A stretch of 6,868 nt of DNA from Planctomycetaceae bacterium (GCA_031283825.1 JAITAZ010000209.1:1-6868); one strand, 5' to 3'; counted from the stretch's first letter, positions 1 through 6,352 are shown. Notes: generated by a model not told the origin, from the letters alone. Numbers and translations: made by a program.

Positions 1-49
1 TTATCCCTTTAAAATAATTGATTTCTACCATACAAAGGCATCATTTCCA

Positions 50-114
50 TTATCCGTGTTTATCCGTCAAATCCGTATTATCCGCGTTTAAAATTCCCCG
101 TATTATCCGTGTTT
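50..114. repeat. Triple TTATCCGYGTTT dispersed repeat
   Basis: The 12-base word TTATCCGTGTTT occurs at 50-61 and 103-114, with a one-base variant TTATCCGCGTTT at 78-89. Partial copies (TATCCGTC, ATCCGTAT) lie between them. Spacing is irregular (28 and 25 bases between starts) and no unique spacers are present, so this is not a CRISPR array. Similar ATCCGTGTTTATCCGTG runs are, from memory, scattered between genes in Planctomycetes and other environmental bacteria; their function is unknown. No gene is seen in the first 330 bases. Confidence 0.6.
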
Positions 115-142
115 GTTTTTTAATAAGGTAAAAATAAGGTCG

Positions 143-241
143 CGTTGCCGACGGCAACGATAAAATGGATTCGACAATAATTAAAATCATTTCAGATTTA
201 CCGTCGGCTAATGCCGACGCAACCTTTCGGCGAAAGGTTGC
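143..241. repeat. Cluster of three GC-rich palindromes upstream of the amidohydrolase gene
   Basis: Three hairpins stand out from AT-rich surroundings. One at 143-159 has 8-base arms (CGTTGCCG and CGGCAACG) around a single base. One at 202-219 has 7-base arms (CGTCGGC and GCCGACG) with a TAAT loop. One at 219-241 has 11-base arms (GCAACCTTTCG and CGAAAGGTTGC) around one base. The second and third share one base and abut directly. There is no following T-run, so they do not look like intrinsic terminators. The CGGCTAATGCCG core resembles dispersed palindromic repeats I recall from planctomycete genomes. The best reading is a REP-like intergenic element. It lies about 90 bases before the start codon at 331, so an effect on that gene's transcript is possible but unproven. 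Confidence 0.6.
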
Positions 242-330
242 CTACCTACGGTCGCCTACATGATCCGGGGCGGCAAGTGCGTAATATGAGTTACCAATAA
301 TTACATTTTTTTATTTTTCATACAAAAAAT

Positions 331-1533
331 ATGTCGGAAGTTAAGCAATATTCTATTACGGCGGATCGGATTCATACGATGTCAAAGGTCAATGGAGGAA
401 TCGGTAACACGGGATTAATTGAACGGAAATATATTAATGTCTCCGACAACAAAATTACGTCCGTGTCTTCAAAACCTCAATTCAATGACATAACAGATTT
501 TCAAAATAAATTCGATATCTTGCCCGGTCTTATTAACGCTCACGCCCATCTCGAATTGAGTCAACTTAAATCTCCGCTCGATTTGTCAGAAGACACAACA
601 ACCTCAAACGAATTTTCGATCCAAAAAATTCCCGCTCAAAAGAATCTCCGCAACTTCGATTCGTGGATAAAAAAATTGATGCAATTCCGACATTCGCCAA
701 CTTATAACTCCAAACTCGCAATTCTCGAAACAAAAAATTATTTTGCAAAATCTAACGAAACAGCAGCAGTCGTCGATATTGTTCCGCTCGATCTAAATCC
801 GACACAACTAAGTATCGGCGAAAATATCGAATGGCTTCGATACCCCGAATTGATTGCTTGGGACTCAATTACCATCACAAAAAAAATTGAAACAATCCGC
901 AAAACGCCGAAAAATTTTTACTCAGGATTATCGCCGCACGCCCCGCAAACGGCAGCGGCAGACTTGATAGAATTCGCCGTCAACTCAGGACTTCCAATCT
1001 CAATGCATCTGGCAGAATCTCAAGACGAAATAAAATTGCTTAAATCTCGCGATGGAAAATTATTCGAAATGATGCGTAAAATCGACGAAAACTACGAACC
1101 ATCAAAAATTTTAATCGGAAATAAACCAATGGACTATTTACAAGTTCTATCCAGAGCGTCGCGGACTTTAGTTATTCATTGCAATTATCTCGACGACAAA
1201 GAAATACAATTTCTCGCAAAAAATCGCGAAACAATGGCGGTAGTCTATACGCCAAGATCGCACGACTACTTCGGCTTTGATGAATTTCCGTTACAAAAAA
1301 TGCTAGATACCGGCGTATGCGTCCTACTAGGAACCGACAGCATGGCTTCAACTGTCGATTTAAGTCTATCAAACGAAATCAAACGCGCCGCAATTACTCA
1401 TTCTACGATTCCAATAGAAATTCTTTTTCAAATAGCAACAATTCAATCGGCAAATTTTTTAGGGCTAACAAAAAATTACGGCTCTATCGAATCCGGCAAA
1501 AAAGCAATTTTTACACTGTTTAGAAATGAATAA
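331..1533 (+). CDS. Metal-dependent amidohydrolase (deaminase/chlorohydrolase-like, COG0402 type)
   Basis: This 400-residue cytosolic hydrolase has no signal peptide or membrane segment. The fold expected for the family is a TIM barrel with a small beta-sandwich made from the N-terminus (about 1-65) and the last 20 residues. The metal site looks complete: HAH at 71-73 after LPGLIN, H226 in HLAES, and D336 in GTDS. Catalytic candidates are E229 (three residues after H226, the HxxE pattern of deaminases such as the MTA/SAH and guanine enzymes) and H283 in VIHCNY. SPHAP (201-205) and TPRSH (307-311) are further family motifs. The likely chemistry is hydrolytic removal of ammonia from a ring or nucleoside-like substrate. 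Aminofutalosine deaminase of menaquinone synthesis is one possible role, but no neighbour supports it. The start is fixed by an in-frame stop at 298-300; no ribosome-binding site is visible. Family call is confident; substrate is not. Confidence 0.88.
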   Translation: MSEVKQYSITADRIHTMSKVNGGIGNTGLIERKYINVSDNKITSVSSKPQFNDITDFQNKFDILPGLINAHAHLELSQLKSPLDLSEDTTTSNEFSIQKIPAQKNLRNFDSWIKKLMQFRHSPTYNSKLAILETKNYFAKSNETAAVVDIVPLDLNPTQLSIGENIEWLRYPELIAWDSITITKKIETIRKTPKNFYSGLSPHAPQTAAADLIEFAVNSGLPISMHLAESQDEIKLLKSRDGKLFEMMRKIDENYEPSKILIGNKPMDYLQVLSRASRTLVIHCNYLDDKEIQFLAKNRETMAVVYTPRSHDYFGFDEFPLQKMLDTGVCVLLGTDSMASTVDLSLSNEIKRAAITHSTIPIEILFQIATIQSANFLGLTKNYGSIESGKKAIFTLFRNE

Positions 1534-1583
1534 TTGTCTCAACTAAAAATATAGTTTTGATTGAGGATTCCTTCTAAAAACTA

Positions 1584-1664
1584 ATTTTATTAGGAACGCG
1601 GGCGTCCCGCCTGCATGACAAACGCCTAAATATGCGGTCGAGACGACCGCGATCCTAATAAAAT
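1584..1664. repeat. Branched palindrome (three-way junction type) after the amidohydrolase gene
   Basis: A perfect 12-base outer stem (ATTTTATTAGGA at 1584-1595 with TCCTAATAAAAT at 1653-1664) encloses two GC-rich hairpins. GCGGG/CCCGC is at 1598-1610 with a 3-base loop, and GCGGTCG/CGACCGC is at 1634-1650 with an AGA loop. The ordered fold resembles the palindromic REP/BIME-like elements with GGCGTCCCGC and CGAGACGACCGC cores that I recall as dispersed in several phyla. It starts 51 bases after the stop codon at 1533, so it may also protect or end the upstream transcript, but there is no proper T-run for a simple intrinsic terminator. Confidence 0.6.
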
Positions 1665-1670
1665 AAATTT

Positions 1671-1937
1671 GTAACCGTTCATGGTATTTTTACAAACCAT
1701 ATTATTTTTTGGGGGGACATTGGGGACAAAGGGGACTTAGGGGACACTGGGGACACTCTAATTTAAAAACCGTGATTAATGACTCAACAGAAGACAATAG
1801 CCTTTTTAAAAGAGAGATTTTTTTCAGTATTATCTCCTGAGTCATCAACCCCAGATTTCAAACAAGAACGTCCCCAGTGTCCCCAACGTCCCCTTTGTCC
1901 CCAACGTCCCCCAAAAAAATTATTGTAACCGTTCACG
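1671..1937. repeat. G-rich/C-rich inverted intergenic element, copy 1
   Basis: The G-rich arm (1711-1757) is five 9-base units of the form GGGGACNNN, with G-runs ending at 1716, 1725, 1734, 1743 and 1752. The C-rich arm (1870-1912) mirrors it with five C-runs at the same period. The arms are complementary at all but about three positions over about 43 bases, enclosing a 112-base centre. Each arm fits a four-tetrad G-quadruplex pattern with 5-base loops, on opposite strands. The element is bounded by GTAACCGTTCA at 1671 and GTAACCGTTCACG at 1925, in the same orientation. The centre begins CTAATTTAAAAACC and ends CCCAGATTTCAAACAAGAAC, and both segments recur in the second copy near the right end of the window. 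No transposase gene is present. It is probably a non-autonomous mobile or REP-like repeat; its function is unknown. Confidence 0.75.
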
Positions 1938-2052
1938 TTCAAAAGAAAAAAAATCCTACGCCCTGAAAGGGCGACAGCAAATTTCAATTTTACAAAGCGG
2001 CTTGCGCCCTTTCAGGGCTTAGAAAATTTTTCGATTGTGCGTGAACGGTTAC
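1925..2052. repeat. Palindromic element bounded by 13-base inverted repeats
   Basis: GTAACCGTTCACG (1925-1937) and its exact reverse complement CGTGAACGGTTAC (2040-2052) enclose about 100 bases. Inside are two more palindromes: CGCCCTGAAAGGGCG at 1959-1973 (6-base arms, GAA loop) and its reverse complement, one base short, at 2005-2018. The whole can fold as a long cruciform with two tips, or the two inner copies can pair with each other. This looks like a miniature inverted-repeat element or a REP doublet. It shares its left end with the G-rich/C-rich element, so the two repeats are joined. No coding sequence is seen. Confidence 0.65.
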
Positions 2053-2089
2053 AAATAATTCAACAGAATAATTACAAAATAACCCTTCC

Positions 2090-2117
2090 TTGATTGAATA
2101 ATTAAATAAGGTACAAT
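2090..2117 (+). promoter_or_regulatory. Possible sigma-70-type promoter for yidC
   Basis: TTGATT (2090-2095) and TACAAT (2112-2117) are separated by 16 bases. They match the housekeeping consensus at 4 of 6 and 5 of 6 positions. The box ends 93 bases before the yidC start at 2211 and lies just beyond the repeat block, in otherwise unique sequence. AT-rich DNA yields such matches by chance, so this remains a prediction. Confidence 0.4.
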
Positions 2118-2125
2118 TTGAAAAC

Positions 2126-2159
2126 AATTCAAGGAATTTTAATTCCGAATTTTTTTTTT
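2126..2159 (+). promoter_or_regulatory. AT-rich hairpin plus T-run in the yidC leader (attenuator-like)
   Basis: GGAATT/AATTCC (2133-2138 and 2141-2146) forms a 6-base stem with a 2-base loop. It is extended by AATTC/GAATT (2126-2130 and 2147-2151) across a 2-base bulge. An unbroken T-run follows to 2159. The shape is that of an intrinsic terminator or attenuator placed between the proposed promoter and the yidC start, but the stem is poor in G and C and may be too weak to act. The word AATTCCGAATTTT recurs at 6484-6496 and, inverted, near 6811, so this may instead be a repeat remnant. Confidence 0.3.
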
Positions 2160-2210
2160 ACAAACAAACCTTCAAACCATAACAAATAACCGAATACAAA
2201 ATATCGCTCT

Positions 2211-4901
2211 ATGCAGTCTCTTCTTCCTAATAGACAGAAACCAAAAAACGATTGGTTTACGTTTCTTTTTATGTTCGCGATTTGCATGATGGCAATGAAT
2301 TTGCTTATGCCGCCGCGTCAGCAAAATCAACAAGTTAATATCAATGCGCCCATCGTTCAGAATGTCAATCCTAATAATAATCCCCAAAATAAACCCGAAA
2401 ATACGCCGCCCGAAAATACGCCCAATGACGAAATAATCAGAGATAACGTCAGAGACGACGTCCGAGACGACGCCAACAATCCCAATACGCCGCCAATCCA
2501 AGAAACACCCGCCAAACCCGAATGGATAACTCTCGGCTCAATGAAACCCAAAAGTAACTACAAAATGCTAGTTACTCTGACAAACCAAGGCGCAGCCGTC
2601 GTCCGCGCTGAACTCAATACCGAAAGATATAAAGGCGTTCAAGAACAATCAGGATATCTAGGTCAATTAGTCGCTGATCAAAACGCCTCCGATTTCGAAT
2701 CATTAAAACTCGGAGGAGGTGTTATCGTTCAAACGCTAGGAAACGGAACGCCCGCTCAAATTTATGGTCTGAAAATCGGAGATAGAATCACTCAATTCAC
2801 AAATCTAACTACACAAAAATCCACAGATATTAAAAAATTTCTCGACCTGCGAAACGCACTGCTTCAATCAAATCCAAAAGATAAAATCAGTCTGCAATTT
2901 GTACGCGAGTCAAATAAAATCGAACAAGAAATAATTCTCGACCAACCGCCCCTAGACGTAATTCGCCCCGAATCCGCACCGCACAACTACGACAATTACA
3001 GCAAACTCGGAGGATTACGAGGAGTCGTTTTTAACGGAGGAAATAATAAAAATAACGATAACGGAAATAATAATGACAATGACGATTCCTCAAGCGACCA
3101 ATTGTCGTTCCTGACAACTCTACTTCAACTCGACGAAAATAAACTCGACTTGCCCAAAAGTCTAAACGCAAATAATTCGTCAATCGCCGGATTCTGCAAA
3201 CGCGACAACTCGCTCGATAAAGAAATTCTCGACCTTAAACTACGCCGAAAAACTTGGAAAGTTATAAATAAATCAGAAAACGAAGTTACATTCGCAACCA
3301 CAATTCCTAAATATAATATCGAAATCCTAAAGACTTTCTACCTCGCCCAAAACGACGAAAAAACTACTTTGCCAAATGTTGCCGGCACTGGATATCATCT
3401 GAAACTCAAACTTGAGATAAAAAATCTCGATTCTAAATCGCATAAAATCGCGTATCAACTCGATGGACCTACCGGCTTGCCGCTCGAAGGAGGTTGGTAC
3501 GCACAAAAAACCGGTCCAACTTGGAGTAGATTCGGTATCAGAGATATTGTCGTTAAATTTCAAGGAAACAACGGTCAAGTTATTCCTAATAACCTTACGG
3601 CAATGGACAAAATTACAGACGCTTGGGGAAATACGCCAATCGAATATATCGGCGTCGATTCGCTCTACTTTCAATGCACAATCAAACCCAATAAACCGGT
3701 AAACGAAAACACTTGGCACGAATACTCAATGCCAATCCGCGTCGGCGAAAGAAACTATAACTGGCAAACCTTGACAAACGTATCCTTCAGACTATGGGGA
3801 AGCGAAAAATCACTAAACGCCGGAGAAAAACTCGAACACGAATATTTCATCTTTCTCGGACCTAAAAATACAAAATTACTCGACGATTACGGATTGAGTC
3901 AAACGGTCTCTTACGGTTGGTTCTGGTTTGTCGCGCAGCCGCTGCTGTGGATGCTGCAAACATTCAACCGACTCGGCGTAAGCTACGCAGTCGCAATAAT
4001 TTTACTCACAATTTTAGTAAGAATTTTAATTTTCCCATTAAGCCGAAAAATGGCTATCGGCGCAATCAAAATGGCAGAATTACAACCGCAAATTCAAGCA
4101 ATAAATGAAAAACATAAAGACGATATGCAAGCCCGCTCAAAAGCAATTAACGCACTGTTCAAAGAACACAATTACAATCCGATGGCAGGTTGTTTGCCGC
4201 TTGTAATTCAACTTCCGATTTTTATTGGATTGTATAAAGCGTTGTCAATTGATCCGGGACTTTATGGAACTCCGCTTATTACAAAGTCGTTTAGATGGTG
4301 TTCGGATTTGTCTGCGCCGGACAGATTGGTCGAATGGAGCAACTTTTGGAATTGGATTGGATACTCCGGATTCAACGAAGGTCAAGGAATTTTTACGTTG
4401 GGACCGTTTTTTAATTTGTTGCCTTTGCTCACGATTGCTCTGTTCTTAATTCAACAAGAAATAATGATGCCGCCGCCCGCGCCAAACGACGAACAAGCAA
4501 AAATGCAAAGACGAATGATGAAATTCATGATGATTTTCATGGGATTACTCTTTTTCAAAGTGCCAAGCGGATTATGTATTTACTTTATCGCCTCGACAAT
4601 TTTCGCTCTATTTGAAAGAAGATTCATTCCAAAAGCAAAACCAAAAGAAAATAATAAAACGTCGGAGATGTCAGAAGAAAAAACTCCGTCAACAATTCAA
4701 TCTACGCCGACTCAAGCTATCGCGGATTCAAGATCAAAAAAGAATAAAAATAAAAGAAAAAATCCCGCCGAAGACAAAAAAACAGAAAAATCACAAAACT
4801 TCATCGTAAAATGGATCAGAGAACTTATAGAAAAAGCAAACGACGAAAAAAAATTCGAAGAAGGAAGAAAAAAGAAAGATAAAGATAAAAAAAAGAAATA
4901 A
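2211..4901 (+). CDS. yidC: Membrane protein insertase YidC with PDZ-like insertion and basic C-terminal tail
   Basis: YidC inserts and folds inner-membrane proteins, alone or with SecYEG. This 896-residue form has a signal-anchor helix at about 14-33 and then a very large periplasmic region (about 34-575). That region contains a Pro/Asn-rich linker (38-100), a PDZ-like domain (about 150-248, core GVIVQTLGNGTPAQ, then GLKIGDRI), an Asn/Asp run (275-296) and the beta-sandwich typical of long YidCs. The conserved insertase core follows: helix about 588-610 with the groove arginine R604 in ILVRILIFPL, a cytoplasmic hairpin 612-655, NPMAGCLPLVIQLPIF (656-671), a helix near 730-750, and VPSGLCIYFIAS (784-795). 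The tail (809-896) is strongly lysine-rich; the Rhodopirellula baltica YidC tail is known to bind ribosomes. The start is the first possible one after an in-frame stop at 2187-2189; no ribosome-binding site is seen. The family's usual neighbours (rnpA, mnmE) are absent here. Confidence 0.96.
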   Translation: MQSLLPNRQKPKNDWFTFLFMFAICMMAMNLLMPPRQQNQQVNINAPIVQNVNPNNNPQNKPENTPPENTPNDEIIRDNVRDDVRDDANNPNTPPIQETPAKPEWITLGSMKPKSNYKMLVTLTNQGAAVVRAELNTERYKGVQEQSGYLGQLVADQNASDFESLKLGGGVIVQTLGNGTPAQIYGLKIGDRITQFTNLTTQKSTDIKKFLDLRNALLQSNPKDKISLQFVRESNKIEQEIILDQPPLDVIRPESAPHNYDNYSKLGGLRGVVFNGGNNKNNDNGNNNDNDDSSSDQLSFLTTLLQLDENKLDLPKSLNANNSSIAGFCKRDNSLDKEILDLKLRRKTWKVINKSENEVTFATTIPKYNIEILKTFYLAQNDEKTTLPNVAGTGYHLKLKLEIKNLDSKSHKIAYQLDGPTGLPLEGGWYAQKTGPTWSRFGIRDIVVKFQGNNGQVIPNNLTAMDKITDAWGNTPIEYIGVDSLYFQCTIKPNKPVNENTWHEYSMPIRVGERNYNWQTLTNVSFRLWGSEKSLNAGEKLEHEYFIFLGPKNTKLLDDYGLSQTVSYGWFWFVAQPLLWMLQTFNRLGVSYAVAIILLTILVRILIFPLSRKMAIGAIKMAELQPQIQAINEKHKDDMQARSKAINALFKEHNYNPMAGCLPLVIQLPIFIGLYKALSIDPGLYGTPLITKSFRWCSDLSAPDRLVEWSNFWNWIGYSGFNEGQGIFTLGPFFNLLPLLTIALFLIQQEIMMPPPAPNDEQAKMQRRMMKFMMIFMGLLFFKVPSGLCIYFIASTIFALFERRFIPKAKPKENNKTSEMSEEKTPSTIQSTPTQAIADSRSKKNKNKRKNPAEDKKTEKSQNFIVKWIRELIEKANDEKKFEEGRKKKDKDKKKK
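2439..2474 (+). repeat. 12-base tandem repeat inside yidC
   Basis: Three in-frame 12-base units encode RDNV-RDDV-RDDA (residues 77-88) in the periplasmic linker. The codons are nearly the same in each unit (AGA/CGA, GAC, GAC, GTC), which suggests recent duplication by slippage. It adds charged residues to a flexible linker and should not affect the fold. Confidence 0.6.
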
Positions 4902-5002
4902 ACAATCAAGAAATAAACCAGATCGAAAGTCGTCAAATAGCGATTTCATTCTTGCTGAATTTTTACATAAACTTTCAAAATACTTTTACCAATCAATAAA
5001 AA

Positions 5003-6352
5003 ATGTCGGGCGCAAAATTTTTAAAGGATAAAACTAAATCGCTTTTTAAGGGCGATGGACCTCGTTCTCTTGTTTCGACGTCTCTTCAATCGGCGTCTAA
5101 TAATTTGCGGGTTTGTTGGGAGATCGACGAGTGGATTCGTTGGCGTCAATTGGCGTCGGAGATCAAACGTTATGTTTTGTCGAATCTGGATATTCTACTC
5201 GCCCAATTTATTGAACGTTTGGAGTCTAAAGGCGTCAAGGTGATTTGCGCTAAAGACGCCGACGAAGCGAATAATGCAATTCTAGAAATTATCAATCAAC
5301 ACAATGCTAAACTTGCGGTCAAGGGCAAGTCGATGGTCAGCGAGGAGATTGATCTCAATCATTTTCTTGAACGTCGTGGAATTACTTCTTATGAAACTGA
5401 TCTTGGTGAATTTATTGTTCAACTTTCAGGAACTCGTCCGTCTCATATTGTAACTCCGGCGTTGCATCTTTCTGCCGTTGAAATCGGTAAATTATTCGAG
5501 GAAAAACTCAACGAAAAAAACTCTGCCGGACACGAAGAATTAACGCAAATCGCAAGACGTCAATTGAGGTCGAAGTTTATTGAATCTGAAATAGGATTTT
5601 CCGGCGTAAATTTTGGAATTGCAGAATCGGGAACGTTATGTATTTGCGAAAACGAAGGAAATATCGGTTTATCGACATCGTCTCCGAAGGTACATATTGC
5701 GATGATGGGAATTGAAAAATTACTGCCGAGATTAGACGATCTTCCGTTGTTTTTGAATATGCTTGCGCGAATGGGAACGGGGCAAAAATTAACTACTTAC
5801 ACGCATTTCGTAAACGCGCCCGCGAAGGGAACTGAGTTATACGTTGTTCTAGTTGACAACGGACGAACCAGAGCTTTAGCCGACGTTGAATTTCGAGAGA
5901 TATTAAAATGTATGCGATGCGGTTTGTGTATGAATAATTGTCCGGTTTTCAGACAAGCCGGAGGATGGGCTTACGGATGGATTTATCCGGGACCGTTAGG
6001 AATTGTGTTGACGTCAGAATTACTTGGCATAGAAACCGCTTATGATTTACCTTTTGCGTGTTCGTTATGCGGCGCGTGCGGTTCGATTTGTCCGGTAAAA
6101 ATCGATTTGAATCATTTAATCTTAAAACAAAGAAGACGTGCCATCGAAAAAAACACGAGAGCAAAAAAATTCACCGATACAATTATGTGGAAAATTTTCT
6201 CTATTGGTGCAAGAAATAAATATATCTTTAAAACGATGATGTTATTTGTAAGAATAGGAATCAGATTAGCTCCATTCCTCCCGTTCAAATTCGGAAAACT
6301 CAAAGCATGGACAGACAAAAGAGATTTGCCAAAACCAAAAAAATTCCCATAA
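5003..6352 (+). CDS. lutB: LutB-type iron-sulfur LUD-domain protein (lactate utilization)
   Basis: LutB is the LUD-domain, iron-sulfur subunit of the LutABC system, which oxidises L-lactate to pyruvate. This 449-residue protein is close to the usual length. An N-terminal helical part (1-60) leads into the LUD domain (about 60-290), with conserved stretches LAVKGKSMVSEEIDLN (104-119) and FGIAESGTL (204-212). Two ferredoxin-like cluster motifs follow: C303, C306, C309, C313 and C353, C356, C359, C363. All eight cysteines are present, so two 4Fe-4S clusters are expected. The C-terminal part (about 390-449) is basic with a hydrophobic stretch (407-427), perhaps for membrane contact. The ATG is the first possible start, because an in-frame TAA lies at 4997-4999; no ribosome-binding site is visible. 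It sits 101 bases after yidC with no clear terminator between. lutA and lutC are not in the window. Arginine codon use changes near residue 185. Confidence 0.92.
   Translation: MSGAKFLKDKTKSLFKGDGPRSLVSTSLQSASNNLRVCWEIDEWIRWRQLASEIKRYVLSNLDILLAQFIERLESKGVKVICAKDADEANNAILEIINQHNAKLAVKGKSMVSEEIDLNHFLERRGITSYETDLGEFIVQLSGTRPSHIVTPALHLSAVEIGKLFEEKLNEKNSAGHEELTQIARRQLRSKFIESEIGFSGVNFGIAESGTLCICENEGNIGLSTSSPKVHIAMMGIEKLLPRLDDLPLFLNMLARMGTGQKLTTYTHFVNAPAKGTELYVVLVDNGRTRALADVEFREILKCMRCGLCMNNCPVFRQAGGWAYGWIYPGPLGIVLTSELLGIETAYDLPFACSLCGACGSICPVKIDLNHLILKQRRRAIEKNTRAKKFTDTIMWKIFSIGARNKYIFKTMMLFVRIGIRLAPFLPFKFGKLKAWTDKRDLPKPKKFP

Noticed and set aside
50..114. CRISPR array or replication-origin iterons made of ATCCGTGTTT words
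   Set aside because: Only three copies with irregular spacing; no spacers, no DnaA-box cluster, and no dnaA or rep gene nearby.
391..400. GGAGG at 394-398 as a ribosome-binding site for a later start in the amidohydrolase gene
   Set aside because: No start codon follows at a suitable distance, and the sequence lies inside the N-terminal beta-sandwich region of the protein.
1711..1765. Collagen-like GDx repeat peptide (GDIGDKGDLGDT) from the G-rich arm
   Set aside because: It is just another frame of the 9-base repeat, it ends at a stop right after the arm, and it has no start codon.
1711..1912. CRISPR array
   Set aside because: The repeated unit is only 9 bases with no unique spacers, and the second half is the reverse complement of the first.
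1779..1928. 49-residue open frame on the + strand starting ATGACTCAACAG in element copy 1
   Set aside because: The ATG is ACG in copy 2, there is no ribosome-binding site, and the silent-change pattern favours a different frame (GTG at 1772).
1784..1987. 67-residue open frame on the - strand through the first G-rich/C-rich element
   Set aside because: Its sequence (GRWGQRGRWGHWGR) is simply the translated 9-base repeat, it runs into the separate palindromic module, and the matching frame is not kept in the second copy.
2172..2551. Open frames on the - strand opposite the start of yidC
   Set aside because: They lie opposite the Asn/Pro/Asp-rich linker, whose biased codons keep the reverse frames open. 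No recognisable protein features; yidC is certain here.
4612..4936. Short frames on both strands over the lysine-rich end of yidC
   Set aside because: A-rich lysine codons rarely form stops in other frames; the products are low-complexity shadows (Phe/Leu-rich or Lys/Arg-rich).
4902..5002. Terminator between yidC and lutB
   Set aside because: The only complementary words (GAAAGT and ACTTTC) are about 45 bases apart, with no compact stem and no T-run.
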